Shown here piece after piece: positions 46,082 through 55,790 of a DNA stretch of 57,252 nucleotides (position 1 is the stretch's first letter; each line of letters starts with the position of its first letter). Under the pieces are notes generated by a model, which saw nothing but the letters and a program-made list of their open reading frames with translations, did no database searches and was not told the DNA's origin. Source of the DNA: Phascolarctobacterium sp. Its GTDB lineage: Bacteria; Bacillota; Negativicutes; Acidaminococcales; Acidaminococcaceae. The stretch spans positions 1-57,252 of the forward strand of contig JAFTID010000039.1 in the NCBI GenBank assembly GCA_017457085.1. Reading direction: 5' to 3'. The translations under genes were made by a program, and so were the position numbers.

Positions 46082-46107
46082 TGTTTTTACCTCCTCAATA
46101 TCAGTTT

Positions 46108-46356
46108 CTACTGTGCATCCACATCTATAAATTCAGATAAAAACTCTGCTACCTTTTTAGCATATATCTTTTTGATTTTTCCGTTGTGTACAGGTATCGT
46201 TAACGGTGTTTTCCCTTTTATAAAAATCTTAAAATGACTTCCTCCACTTGGATTTTGTACAACAACACCAAGACTTTCTAATAACGCAACAATTTTACTC
46301 CAGGGCAATTCTGCTCCGTTAGCTAATGCTCTCAAACGCTTTTCTAACTTTGACAT
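46108..46356 (-). CDS. hicA: HicA family mRNA interferase toxin
   Basis: An 82-residue double-stranded-RNA-binding-fold toxin that cleaves mRNA. The catalytic histidine lies in GGSHFKIF, followed by the family segment PLTIPVHNGKIKKIYAKKV. The N-terminus is slightly longer than usual. It precedes hicB, the common toxin-first order. Confidence 0.92.
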   Translation of the reverse strand: MSKLEKRLRALANGAELPWSKIVALLESLGVVVQNPSGGSHFKIFIKGKTPLTIPVHNGKIKKIYAKKVAEFLSEFIDVDAQ

Positions 46357-46493
46357 TTATTCACCTCAATAGAATTATTACTGCGCACTAAAATGATACT
46401 ATATATAATATCTTTAGTCAAATTTATCATCATATAAAAAATACACGCTTAGCTAAATCGCGAAACGTGTATTTTTCTTTTTGTCATTTAATT

Positions 46494-47927
46494 TTACAAC
46501 AAAGCTTTTGGACTGGGCTTTCTACCCTTCCACTTCATTTCCTTTGCAAATTCGATTGCTTCTGCTAAAAGAGCCTCGTCTTCAGAATTATAATCTTCCA
46601 AAAATTCACAGAAGCCATACAAGCCGCCAACATCATCCACTACATTTACCCCATCAGTAGCAATGCAGAGGGGATTTTTATTTTTGCTAACTGCGTGTAC
46701 TGCATCGTAAAGTTTTGCACTAACTTCTTTATCCTCGTCACCGATGAAGGCAGGTGCTTCTTCCCCTTCCATTTCCTCAGCGCAGTAAACATTTTTACAG
46801 GTAACACGCACTTGCCAGTCATCACCATAATCATAATAGTACACAAGACTGTCAGTAAAAGCATGCACCATAGGATTTAATGCTTCCAGAAGCATATTAC
46901 GCAAATCAACAGCTTCACTTGCCTTGTCCAGTTCTTCCGTCAGCTCTTCTTGTAATTTATAGGACACGCCTTCTTTGAACTCGCCATATTCATCACAATA
47001 TTTTTCCATCAGCTCTTGACCTTTTCTGATGACACGCTCGAACATGGCAAAATCTTTTTCTACATTCTTATCGTGCATATTCACAATAGCAGTAACAAGG
47101 GACTTCATACTCTCGAGCCAAGTCTTATAATTTGGCACGTGTTTAGGTAAAGTAAACACTTCGCCAACGGGAAGCCTTGTCAAAATAGTATTGATATTTC
47201 CCTCTAAACCTAAGCCTCTTCTTAACTCATCAATGGTCGCCTGTTTAACGTGAACCTGCTTGCCACCAAAAAGTTTTAAGGGGCGTGGCATAGCCAGCAA
47301 ATCTTCAACTGCTTTTTGATTATTGTAGTAATGGTCGCCTTCGCCTAAATATTCTTCTTCGGTAGTATATTTTTCACGGAACCAGTGCTTGAGAGAACTT
47401 TTACGTCCGTAGTCGTCATTATCATACCAATATAAATCTTCCATATTTCCGTCAGGATAACGGAAGATGATGCCACAAAGCTCGCCCCAAGTTTTAACAC
47501 TATTGTTAGTAATTTCTGCAAAACTTGCTTCCGGCAAAGCAAAACGGTGCAAATGACTATCGTTCCAACCAAAGGCTTGTTGAATTATATAATGCAACTG
47601 CCATAAAAGAGTATGCCCTGTCACTAAAACAGTACGAGACAAGGAATTTTTGACCTTGGCAAATTTAGCGAGGGCCTTCTTCTGTTCGTCAGTTAAGTCA
47701 TCATTTTTAAGGTTACTACCCACAAGCTCCAGCTCTAATTCATAGACATAGCTATATTCATCTTCATAGGAGCTTAAAAAATAGTCAAAGATATCGTCAT
47801 CAAAAGCATCGTCAAAAAAATCTTCGGTATCTTTTGACATAAGCTTATCAGAAAGCTTCAGTTCAGTTTCCAAACCACGCTTCTTTTGAATATCGCGTTT
47901 TCTACTTTCAAAATCAATAATAGTCAT
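46494..47927 (-). CDS. Plasmid pRiA4b ORF-3-like family protein
   Basis: A 477-residue protein with the pRiA4b ORF-3 domain split in two: VLVTGHTLLWQLHYIIQQAFGWNDSHLHRF (about 100-130) and, near residue 360, YYYDYGDDWQVRVTCKNVY. The family is common near mobile genes but its function is unknown. The N-terminal 80 residues are very acidic. Together with hicAB it interrupts the otherwise conserved trmN6-rsmI neighbourhood. Confidence 0.85.
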   Translation of the reverse strand: MTIIDFESRKRDIQKKRGLETELKLSDKLMSKDTEDFFDDAFDDDIFDYFLSSYEDEYSYVYELELELVGSNLKNDDLTDEQKKALAKFAKVKNSLSRTVLVTGHTLLWQLHYIIQQAFGWNDSHLHRFALPEASFAEITNNSVKTWGELCGIIFRYPDGNMEDLYWYDNDDYGRKSSLKHWFREKYTTEEEYLGEGDHYYNNQKAVEDLLAMPRPLKLFGGKQVHVKQATIDELRRGLGLEGNINTILTRLPVGEVFTLPKHVPNYKTWLESMKSLVTAIVNMHDKNVEKDFAMFERVIRKGQELMEKYCDEYGEFKEGVSYKLQEELTEELDKASEAVDLRNMLLEALNPMVHAFTDSLVYYYDYGDDWQVRVTCKNVYCAEEMEGEEAPAFIGDEDKEVSAKLYDAVHAVSKNKNPLCIATDGVNVVDDVGGLYGFCEFLEDYNSEDEALLAEAIEFAKEMKWKGRKPSPKALL

Positions 47928-47987
47928 ACTCCATTACCTCTTTTGTTTATTTTTATTATTGTACCACGAAATTTTTTATCTAGCAAA

Positions 47988-48014
47988 AAACGCCTCGCAA
48001 AATGCAAGGCGTTT
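47988..48014 (-). terminator. Terminator after trmN6 and repeat copy B
   Basis: Arms AAACGCCT and AGGCGTTT (47988-47995, 48007-48014), followed by TTTGCTAG in minus-strand sense. Confidence 0.8.
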
Positions 48015-48035
48015 AGATTCATTTGATAACTTCCT

Positions 48036-48156
48036 AAATTCGTTAGAAGTGCTGGAAGGCGAGGAATAGCGCAATTCGCGCAGCGATAGCGTACTAGACG
48101 TACGTTGAGCAAGCGAATAAGCTATGACAAAGCATAACAGTGCTTATAACGAATTT
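48036..48156 (-). repeat. Interspersed inverted-repeat element, copy B (full length)
   Basis: About 121 bp. Outer arms AAATTCGTTAGAAG and CTTATAACGAATTT pair almost perfectly. Middle arms ATAGC/GCTAT and ATTCGC/GCGAAT pair, and the tip is AGCGTACTAGACGTACGTT. The right end includes the trmN6 stop codon (48144-48146) and its last sense codons. The trmN6 terminator follows at 47988-48014. Confidence 0.85.
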
Positions 48157-48860
48157 GTATAAAACTTTTTGACGTTAGTAGTATAACTCCCGTCACTCTC
48201 ATACATAATCAACGGCGGCAACACGTCCATTCCGTAGCTCCCCCCCTTGACCATTTCCATAAGGAAAATCCAGGCAGGCTTATCAATAGCAGAATGCACC
48301 CATTGTAATTTTTTCGGTTGCAAGCCGTATTTAAAGGCAAGCTGCATACTTTCAGCAAAGCGTTCCGGTAATTGCACAAGCGCGAAGCGCCCACGATAGC
48401 GTACAGCAAAAGCTGCTGCCTTGAAGAAATCTTCCAGCGTAGCAGTAACCTCATGGCAAGCAATGGTTCCTACTTGGCGTTGGTTCCCACTGTTACGATA
48501 AGGAGGGTTCGCTACCACAAGGTCCATGCTTTCAGGCTTCACGTAATCTTTAATTTTGCAGATGTCCCCATCAACGATGGTGAACTTCTCCTGCAAATTA
48601 TTATCTTCCACACTACGACGGAGCAGACTTGTAACCGCAGGGTTGCAGTCAATGGCAGTAACGTGTTCTGCACCGCGATGCTCTACCAACATACTGATGG
48701 CACCAGTACCACAGCCCAGCTCCAAAGCCTTCGCCTTGTTCACCACGTGGGGGAAGTTCCCCAAAAACACGGCATCAGTTGTAAAACAAAATTGTCCCCC
48801 GTCCTGCCAAATTTTATACTGGCAACCGGGCACGTAATCACATCTAATTTTATCTTCCAT
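48144..48860 (-). CDS. tRNA1(Val) (adenine37-N6)-methyltransferase-like protein
   Basis: A 238-residue SAM-dependent N6-adenine methyltransferase (YabB/TrmN6 type). It has QFCFTTDAVFLGNF, the SAM loop ALELGCGTGAISMLVEHRG, AIDCNPAV and the catalytic VVANPPYRNSG. The last three sense codons lie in the arm of repeat copy B. It starts two bases after ricT in the same operon. The exact tRNA target is inferred from the family. Confidence 0.88.
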   Translation of the reverse strand: MEDKIRCDYVPGCQYKIWQDGGQFCFTTDAVFLGNFPHVVNKAKALELGCGTGAISMLVEHRGAEHVTAIDCNPAVTSLLRRSVEDNNLQEKFTIVDGDICKIKDYVKPESMDLVVANPPYRNSGNQRQVGTIACHEVTATLEDFFKAAAFAVRYRGRFALVQLPERFAESMQLAFKYGLQPKKLQWVHSAIDKPAWIFLMEMVKGGSYGMDVLPPLIMYESDGSYTTNVKKFYTNSL

Positions 48861-48862
48861 AT

Positions 48863-49702
48863 TTATACGTCAGCTTGGGAAGCATCTACGATTTCGTCCC
48901 ATTCCACTTGAATGATGTTATCGGGAGCAAGTTGTACGGAAGCAGTACGTTGACCGCGGTTAATACCGGTAACCTTGCCTTCGCCCAAAGGAGTAACAAC
49001 CAAAGCACCCATCTTGGGAATTTCTACACGTTCACGTTTGCCACAGCCTTTGCAATCATTTTTGCAGTACATATGGTTTTCATATTTCAGGCAGCACATC
49101 AAGCGACCGCAGATACCGGAAATTTTGGTGGGATTAAGGCTAAGGTTTTGATCCTTCGCCATACGGATGGAAACAGGTTCGAAATCGCCCAAGAAGGTTG
49201 CACAGCACAAGGGTCTGCCACAGCTACCAATTCCGCCAAGCAGTTTTGCTTCGTCACGCACACCAATTTGGCGCAGTTCGATACGGGTACGGAACACCGC
49301 CGCCAAATCTTTTACCAATTCACGGAAGTCAATTCTGCCATCTGCAGTAAAGTAGAAAATAATTTTGTTAACGTCAAAAGTAAATTCTACGTCAATAAGA
49401 TGCATGGGCAAATCATGATTTTTAATTTTACGCAGGCAAATATTAAAGGCTTCTCTTTCACGCACTTTGTTTTCTGCAAGTTTTTCTGCGTCTTCTTCGG
49501 TAGCTTTGCGCATTACGGGTTTAAGGGGAGCAACGATGCTGTCCTCGCTCACTTCGCGGCTACCAATGACAACCTCACCGTATTCTACGCCGCGGGCAGT
49601 TTCCACAATAGCGAAATCGCCTTTTTCTACACCGCTGTCTACCGGGTCAAAATAATATATTTTAGCTGCTTTTTTAAATCTAATACCTACAACTGTCGGC
49701 AC
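48863..49702 (-). CDS. ricT: PSP1-domain protein RicT (YaaT)
   Basis: A 279-residue PSP1-family protein. In Bacillus, RicT works with RicA and RicF to assist RNase Y in mRNA processing. It has PSP1 core motifs (GDFAIVETARGVEYGEVV) and the cysteine-rich segment CGRPLCCATFL ... CGRLMCCLKYENHMYCKNDCKGCGK, which may hold Fe-S or zinc. GTG 49702 is preferred over GTG 49711 because AAGGAG lies eight bases upstream of the former. It follows holB closely. Confidence 0.92.
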   Translation of the reverse strand: MPTVVGIRFKKAAKIYYFDPVDSGVEKGDFAIVETARGVEYGEVVIGSREVSEDSIVAPLKPVMRKATEEDAEKLAENKVREREAFNICLRKIKNHDLPMHLIDVEFTFDVNKIIFYFTADGRIDFRELVKDLAAVFRTRIELRQIGVRDEAKLLGGIGSCGRPLCCATFLGDFEPVSIRMAKDQNLSLNPTKISGICGRLMCCLKYENHMYCKNDCKGCGKRERVEIPKMGALVVTPLGEGKVTGINRGQRTASVQLAPDNIIQVEWDEIVDASQADV

Positions 49703-49707
49703 TATAT

Positions 49708-50700
49708 TCACTCCTTTCGGAAATTATCTATTTTCATGGCCAAGTTTTCCAATATCAGCTTCACGCCGGTAGTGGTATTCAAAGCCTTATAAGCATCACT
49801 CACCGCCGCCAAAGCTTTCTTTAAGCCTTGGGGTTGCCAACCGCCACAAAGTGCGGTCAAAATTTCCTGCAAATCGCAGTTATATAAATTAGCGGTCATC
49901 CCAATTTTTACAAAGAGCATATCCCGCAATAAAAGCTGTAGTAATTTTACAAACAAAATGGCTTCACTGCGCTCGTACTTTTCTACCCAAGTACGACCTG
50001 CCAAATAGTTAAGAGGCATTTCCAAAGGCAACGCTTCTAAAAAACTGATGGCAGTCTGCCTGTATTCCAAGGCTTGCTGTTGATGCAGGTTAAGCGCCGC
50101 CCCAACACTACCTTCACTGATGCGTGCCAAAACTTCGCTTTCTTGGTCAGCAATGCCACGCTCAACTAAAAGCTGCTTCACATCTGCCACAGCCAAAGGG
50201 TTAAAACGCAATTTAACCACACGCGACAAAATGGTAGTGAGCAGTTTGTCTTCGCTGCTCGCCAGCAAAATTATCAGCCAACCATCAGGCGGTTCTTCTA
50301 GTAATTTTAAAAAGCTGTTGGCAGCAGCTTCCCTCATGGTATCTGCATCTTCAATAATGCAGATTTTATTTTTAGAAAGCACGGGAGCATACGCCGCCTG
50401 TTTAATCAGCTCGCGCATCTGGTCAATCAAAAGCTCGCGCTTCTCAGGCAAACGCTCCACCATAATAAAATCCGGGTGACTTACGTTACCGTCAGCAAAA
50501 TTAAGCAGACGACAAGCTTCGCAGCCGTCATTGCCTACGCCATTTAAGCACAAAAAGCTCTTGGCAAATTCCAAAGCCAGCTTCTTTTTCCCCAAGCCTT
50601 CCGCCCCGCAAAAAAGCAATGCGTGAGGACGTGCCTGCGCCTTCAAGAAATTCTGCAAAAACTCTTTATTCTGTTCGTGTCCTAAAACACTATCCCACAT
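49708..50700 (-). CDS. holB: DNA polymerase III delta' subunit
   Basis: A 330-residue clamp-loader AAA+ protein. Walker-A-like FCGAEGLGKKKLALEFAKSFL (quoted in part), a zinc module with CLNGVGNDGCEACR (one Cys of the usual four seems absent here) and Walker B KICIIEDAD. SFLKLLEEPP is the family segment. It starts immediately after the tmk stop; the yaaQ and yaaR genes found between them in Bacillus are missing. Confidence 0.93.
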   Translation of the reverse strand: MWDSVLGHEQNKEFLQNFLKAQARPHALLFCGAEGLGKKKLALEFAKSFLCLNGVGNDGCEACRLLNFADGNVSHPDFIMVERLPEKRELLIDQMRELIKQAAYAPVLSKNKICIIEDADTMREAAANSFLKLLEEPPDGWLIILLASSEDKLLTTILSRVVKLRFNPLAVADVKQLLVERGIADQESEVLARISEGSVGAALNLHQQQALEYRQTAISFLEALPLEMPLNYLAGRTWVEKYERSEAILFVKLLQLLLRDMLFVKIGMTANLYNCDLQEILTALCGGWQPQGLKKALAAVSDAYKALNTTTGVKLILENLAMKIDNFRKE

Positions 50701-51339
50701 TTAAGCCTTTACCTTTTCTAACAATGCAGTAATTTCCTGCATAACCAATGCTTGCACTTCATCTTGACCGCCCTCTGCATTAACAACCTTAATGCGTTCA
50801 GGCTCAGCTTCCGCCAAAGCTAAGAAGCCATTGCGAATGCTGTGTTGAAAATCCAAGCCTTTATTTTCATATCTATCGCTTACGCCACGTGCATCTCGTC
50901 TGCTCAGCAAAACCTCCGGTCTGCCGTCAAGGAGCAAGGTCATATCCGGAGCCAAACCATTGCTGGCAAAATCATTGAGCTGGCGTAATTGGGTAAGCTC
51001 TTCCACTTTCAGACCGCGAGTCAAGCCTTGGTAAACCAAGGTAGAATCACTGAAGCGGTCACACAAAACAATCTTGCCTGCCACCACCGCAGGGGCAAGC
51101 ACCTTTTCTACGTGTTCACTACGCGCCGCCAAATAAAGCAGCACTTCCGTAATATTGTTGATGGGCAAGTCCGGGTCTAAAACAATGTTGCGTACCTTTT
51201 CCGCAAGAACGGTACCGCCCGGCTCGCGACTTTCCAAAACCTCGTAGCCTTGCTCACGCAAAGCTTCGGCAACTCTTTTCAATTGGGTAGTTTTGCCAGT
51301 TCCGTCAGGACCTTCAAAGCTGATAAATAAACCCTTCAT
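50701..51339 (-). CDS. tmk: Thymidylate kinase
   Basis: A 212-residue P-loop kinase that makes dTDP. P-loop FEGPDGTGKTTQ, DR-X motif LCDRFSDSTLVYQG, and a lid with SRRDARGVSDRYENKGLDF. The ATG overlaps the stop of the upstream decarboxylase by four bases. Confidence 0.97.
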   Translation of the reverse strand: MKGLFISFEGPDGTGKTTQLKRVAEALREQGYEVLESREPGGTVLAEKVRNIVLDPDLPINNITEVLLYLAARSEHVEKVLAPAVVAGKIVLCDRFSDSTLVYQGLTRGLKVEELTQLRQLNDFASNGLAPDMTLLLDGRPEVLLSRRDARGVSDRYENKGLDFQHSIRNGFLALAEAEPERIKVVNAEGGQDEVQALVMQEITALLEKVKA

Positions 51340-52778
51340 TTTTTCACCACCCGTATGGTTTTCAGGCTTCCGTCTGCAGGACCGCTAACGGGTAAGCCTA
51401 AACCTTTCATCATTTGACAATAAGCAATTATCTCCTCGGTAATAACTTCACCGGGAAGCAGCACCGGAATCCCCGGAGGATAAAAGCTTACCTGCTCGCC
51501 ACAAATCTTACCTGCACTTTCTTCAAGGGCAATGGCTTCCTTATTGCCGTAAAAAACTTCACGTAAAGGAAGCGCCATTGTAGTTACAGGCACGTCTTGA
51601 GCAGTTACAGCTTCTTGCTTACTGCGTTTGTGCTGCTCCATTTGAGCAAGCACTGCATCTATTTTTCTTAAAGCTTCGTCATAATCCTCAGTTACATCTG
51701 CATAAGTAACTAAGAAGAGCACATTTTGTGCATCTACCAATTCTACGGCAATACCTGCCTTACGGAACAAGTCACCAGCTTCGATGCCAGTGTAGCCCCA
51801 CTCTGCAAAATTTACCGTAACCTTGGTAACATCTAATCTTAAACCACCGCAGTCAGCTTCGCTTAAAAGCTTCAAGCCTGCGTACTTATTAATTACTGCA
51901 CGCAATTTGTTCGCCGCCAGCACTGCAGCTTCCGCCATTTCCTTGCCACACGCTTGCACTTGAGCGCGCGCCGCATCCAAGGATGCCATCAAAAGATAGT
52001 TGGGACTTGTAGTTGTCAGTACGCTCATCACGTCTGCCGCACGTTCCACGCTAAGGCGCTGACCTTGCACATGGAGCATACTGCATTGGGTCATGGCACC
52101 TAAAATTTTGTGGGTACTTTGAGCGCAGGCATCAGCACCACATTGTAGCGCAGATTTAGGCAGTAAATCACTAAAGCCTAAATGGGGCCCATGAGCTTCA
52201 TCAACGAGGAGCACTACCTTACGGGCATGACAGATTTTTGCAATAGCTTCCACATCTGCCGCCACACCATAATAGTTGGGACTGGTGAGCAGTACCGCTT
52301 TAATTGCCTTATCTTTTTCAAGAGCAGCTTCTACCTCTTGAGGTTGCACCTGAAAATTAATGCCAAACTCCTCGCAATAATCAGGCTGCATGAAAGTTGC
52401 TTCAATCCCTCCAAGGATTAAACCTCCTGCCACACTTCTATGAGCGTTACGGGGAAGCAGAACCTTTTCTCCGGGACGAAGTGCTGTCATCAGCATGGCG
52501 TGAATAGCTTGGCTGGTTCCATTCACTGCCCAAAAGCACGCATCACTGCCGTAGGTTTGCGCCGCCAAAGCTTGTGCTTCCTTAATATAAGTTTCCGGCT
52601 CGTGAATATCGTCCAGCTCACTCATCAAGGACACGTCCATCAAAACACTTTCGCCTAATTCGGAGCGCAAGCTTTGCTCCATGCCACGTCCTCCTTTGTG
52701 ACCGGGAGTGTGGAAAGGATAAATATTTTCTTGTTTATATTTAAGCATCGCTTCAATAAGCGGCATCTTCATTTTCAA
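51336..52778 (-). CDS. Orn/Lys/Arg decarboxylase, fold type I (YaaO-like)
   Basis: A 480-residue PLP enzyme. The PLP lysine is in QSTHKILGAMTQCSMLH; FHTPGHKGGRG and LVDEAHGPHLGF are also family marks. It lacks the N-terminal wing domain of inducible CadA/SpeF enzymes. The substrate among lysine, ornithine and arginine is not set by sequence. TTG 52778 is used because GGAG lies eight bases upstream; an ATG two codons later is possible. Upstream of tmk as yaaO is in Bacillus. Confidence 0.88.
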   Translation of the reverse strand: MKMKMPLIEAMLKYKQENIYPFHTPGHKGGRGMEQSLRSELGESVLMDVSLMSELDDIHEPETYIKEAQALAAQTYGSDACFWAVNGTSQAIHAMLMTALRPGEKVLLPRNAHRSVAGGLILGGIEATFMQPDYCEEFGINFQVQPQEVEAALEKDKAIKAVLLTSPNYYGVAADVEAIAKICHARKVVLLVDEAHGPHLGFSDLLPKSALQCGADACAQSTHKILGAMTQCSMLHVQGQRLSVERAADVMSVLTTTSPNYLLMASLDAARAQVQACGKEMAEAAVLAANKLRAVINKYAGLKLLSEADCGGLRLDVTKVTVNFAEWGYTGIEAGDLFRKAGIAVELVDAQNVLFLVTYADVTEDYDEALRKIDAVLAQMEQHKRSKQEAVTAQDVPVTTMALPLREVFYGNKEAIALEESAGKICGEQVSFYPPGIPVLLPGEVITEEIIAYCQMMKGLGLPVSGPADGSLKTIRVVKK

Positions 52779-52854
52779 GGCAGGCTCTCCATCACATAGA
52801 TGTCCATAGTATCATTTTATTTTACCACAATAGGCATAATGCGTACAATAAAAA

Positions 52855-52883
52855 CAGCTCCACGTTTTTAAACGCAGAGCTGT
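52855..52883 (-). terminator. Terminator after the fold-III decarboxylase and repeat copy C
   Basis: Arms ACAGCTC and GAGCTGT around 52855-52883, with TTTTATTG following in minus-strand sense. It resembles the lysA terminator at 16855-16881. Confidence 0.75.
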
Positions 52884-52905
52884 AAATTTTGATGATTAAT
52901 CTTTA

Positions 52906-53025
52906 AAACGCGTCAGAAGTGCCAGATAACAAGGCGACATAAAATTGCGCAGCGAAGGCGTACTTGAAGTACGTCGAGCAAACAATTTTATGGCAACACA
53001 GTTAGATGGTGCTTATCACGCGTTT
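52906..53025 (-). repeat. Interspersed inverted-repeat element, copy C (full length)
   Basis: About 120 bp. Outer arms AAACGCGTCAGAAGTGCC and GGTGCTTATCACGCGTTT; middle arms CATAAAATTG/CAATTTTATG, unlike copies A and B but still complementary; tip GGCGTACTTGAAGTACGTC. The right arm includes the stop (53016-53018) and last codons of the decarboxylase gene. Confidence 0.85.
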
Positions 53026-54155
53026 ACGTTTTCCCATACAACGAACTCAGCTTTACTAAAACCGTTGAAAGTAGTAGCAGAAGCGGAAGTGTACGCGCCA
53101 CAGGACGGAACTAAGAGTAAATCGCCAACTTCGAGGGGCACAGTCATACGACCACGGAACATAATATCCAAGGAATCGCAGCTGGGACCGGCAAAAGTCG
53201 CCGCCACACGTTCGTCGCCCTCTTTGAAACTAATGAGTTTGAAATCCCATTGGTCAAAAATTACACCGGAGAAGGTTCCGTAGAGACCATCATCAAGGAA
53301 ATACCAAGGTTGTCCGCCACGTTCAGTTACACCGATAACACTGGTAATGAGATTAACCGCAGTACCGCAAATATAACGACCGGGTTCTGCCCAAATTTCG
53401 ATGTTGGGGAAATCTTCGTCAAGGCGAGCGTGAATTTGTTTAAGCATTTCTGGCAAGTTGAATTTCATGGAAGGTGTGGGAATGGGGAAGCCGCCGCCAA
53501 TATCCAAAATGCGCAGGTCAAGACCTGCTTCCTTAGCTTCTTCAAAAACTTCACGGGCAATATCCAAAGCTTCCAAGTACGGGTCAGCCAAAATGGTTTG
53601 ACTGCCAACGTGGAAAGCAATGCCTGCCATATCAAGACCAGCTTCTTTAGCTTTGAGCATCAATTCCACAGCATGCTCCCTGCCTGCGCCAAACTTTTTG
53701 TTCAAATCTACGTGAGCAGAAGAATTATCGATACGCAAACGCAAAAGTACGGTAGCACCGGGAAGCTCTTTTTGAATTTTAGCAATTTCGCTGGCACTAT
53801 CGAAGGTCATTCTTGTTACGCCACAATCACGGCAAGCTTTGAAGCCAACGCCAGTCTTAACCGGATTTGCGTAGATAAAACGTTCACCGCTTACGCCCAT
53901 TTCGCTCAAAGTGCGAATTTCGCCAGCAGAAGCAACGTCAAAACAAGAACCCATATCTATCATGGTCTTTAAAATTTCGGGATGGGGGTTAGCCTTAATC
54001 GCATAAAACACTTTTACACGCGGCATATATGTTCTCAAACATTCATAGTTTGCTTTTACTTGATCCAAAGAAAGAACTAACAGCGGGGTAGCATATTCCT
54101 CTGCCAATTTTTCTACAGCAGTTTGATTGAGTTGGAAAACTTTATCTTTCTTCAT
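53016..54155 (-). CDS. Lysine/ornithine decarboxylase, fold type III (eukaryotic ODC-like)
   Basis: A 379-residue PLP enzyme of the alanine-racemase fold. The PLP lysine is in VFYAIKANPHPE (about Lys54); ILDIGGGFPIP, AEPGRYICG and GPSCDSLDIM (active-site cysteine) match ODC and the lysine/ornithine decarboxylase of Selenomonas ruminantium. In Negativicutes cadaverine or putrescine from this enzyme is attached to peptidoglycan and helps hold the outer membrane. ATG 54155 follows GGAG by seven bases. Own promoter upstream. Confidence 0.88.
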   Translation of the reverse strand: MKKDKVFQLNQTAVEKLAEEYATPLLVLSLDQVKANYECLRTYMPRVKVFYAIKANPHPEILKTMIDMGSCFDVASAGEIRTLSEMGVSGERFIYANPVKTGVGFKACRDCGVTRMTFDSASEIAKIQKELPGATVLLRLRIDNSSAHVDLNKKFGAGREHAVELMLKAKEAGLDMAGIAFHVGSQTILADPYLEALDIAREVFEEAKEAGLDLRILDIGGGFPIPTPSMKFNLPEMLKQIHARLDEDFPNIEIWAEPGRYICGTAVNLITSVIGVTERGGQPWYFLDDGLYGTFSGVIFDQWDFKLISFKEGDERVAATFAGPSCDSLDIMFRGRMTVPLEVGDLLLVPSCGAYTSASATTFNGFSKAEFVVWENVNA

Positions 54156-54194
54156 ATCCACTCTCCCCTTGCAATAGCATATTTTGATGATATA

Positions 54195-54222
54195 AGTATA
54201 CCACCTACACGGGAAAGTACAA
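54195..54222 (-). promoter_or_regulatory. Promoter of the fold-III decarboxylase
   Basis: Minus-strand TTGTAC (54222-54217) and TATACT (54200-54195) with a 16-bp spacer and extended TGG before the -10 box. Confidence 0.6.
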
Positions 54223-54340
54223 TAGGAAAACGGACGAAAACGGAAAATATTTGAGGACTTCAAGAAATTTTCGATAATACGCAGGATTACACCAAAATAT
54301 CGGATTTTTTCCCTAAATACAAGGATTTTTAAATTAAAAA

Positions 54341-54365
54341 AGCGCTGCTCACAAGGAACAGCGCT
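54341..54365 (-). terminator. Terminator of serS
   Basis: Arms AGCGCTGCTC and GAACAGCGCT (54341-54350, 54356-54365), followed by TTTTTTAATTT in minus-strand sense. Confidence 0.85.
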
Positions 54366-54382
54366 AAGAATAGCATAATCTA

Positions 54383-54442
54383 AAAAAATCGTTAGAAGTG
54401 CCGGAAGTTGCGACAAAGCATAACGATGCTTATGGCGATTTT

Positions 54443-54444
<2 letters not shown>
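54383..54444 (-). repeat. Interspersed element, copy D (shortened)
   Basis: About 62 bp. Outer arms AAAAAATCGTTAGAAG and CTTATGGCGATTTTTT flank GCGACAAAGCATAACGATGCTTAT, the right-end motif of copies A and B. The central arms and tip are missing. It begins at the serS stop codon (54443-54445) and precedes the serS terminator. Confidence 0.8.
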
Positions 54445-55738
<1,294 letters not shown>

Positions 55739-55790
55739 TCACAACGCTTATTTTATCATAAATTAGCCTTTTTAAAAAGTAGATTTATGA

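Noticed and set aside
53016-54416. Longer fold-III decarboxylase starting at 54416
   Set aside because: The extension crosses a promoter, the serS terminator and the edge of repeat copy D, while ATG 54155 has a good ribosome site and matches the family start.
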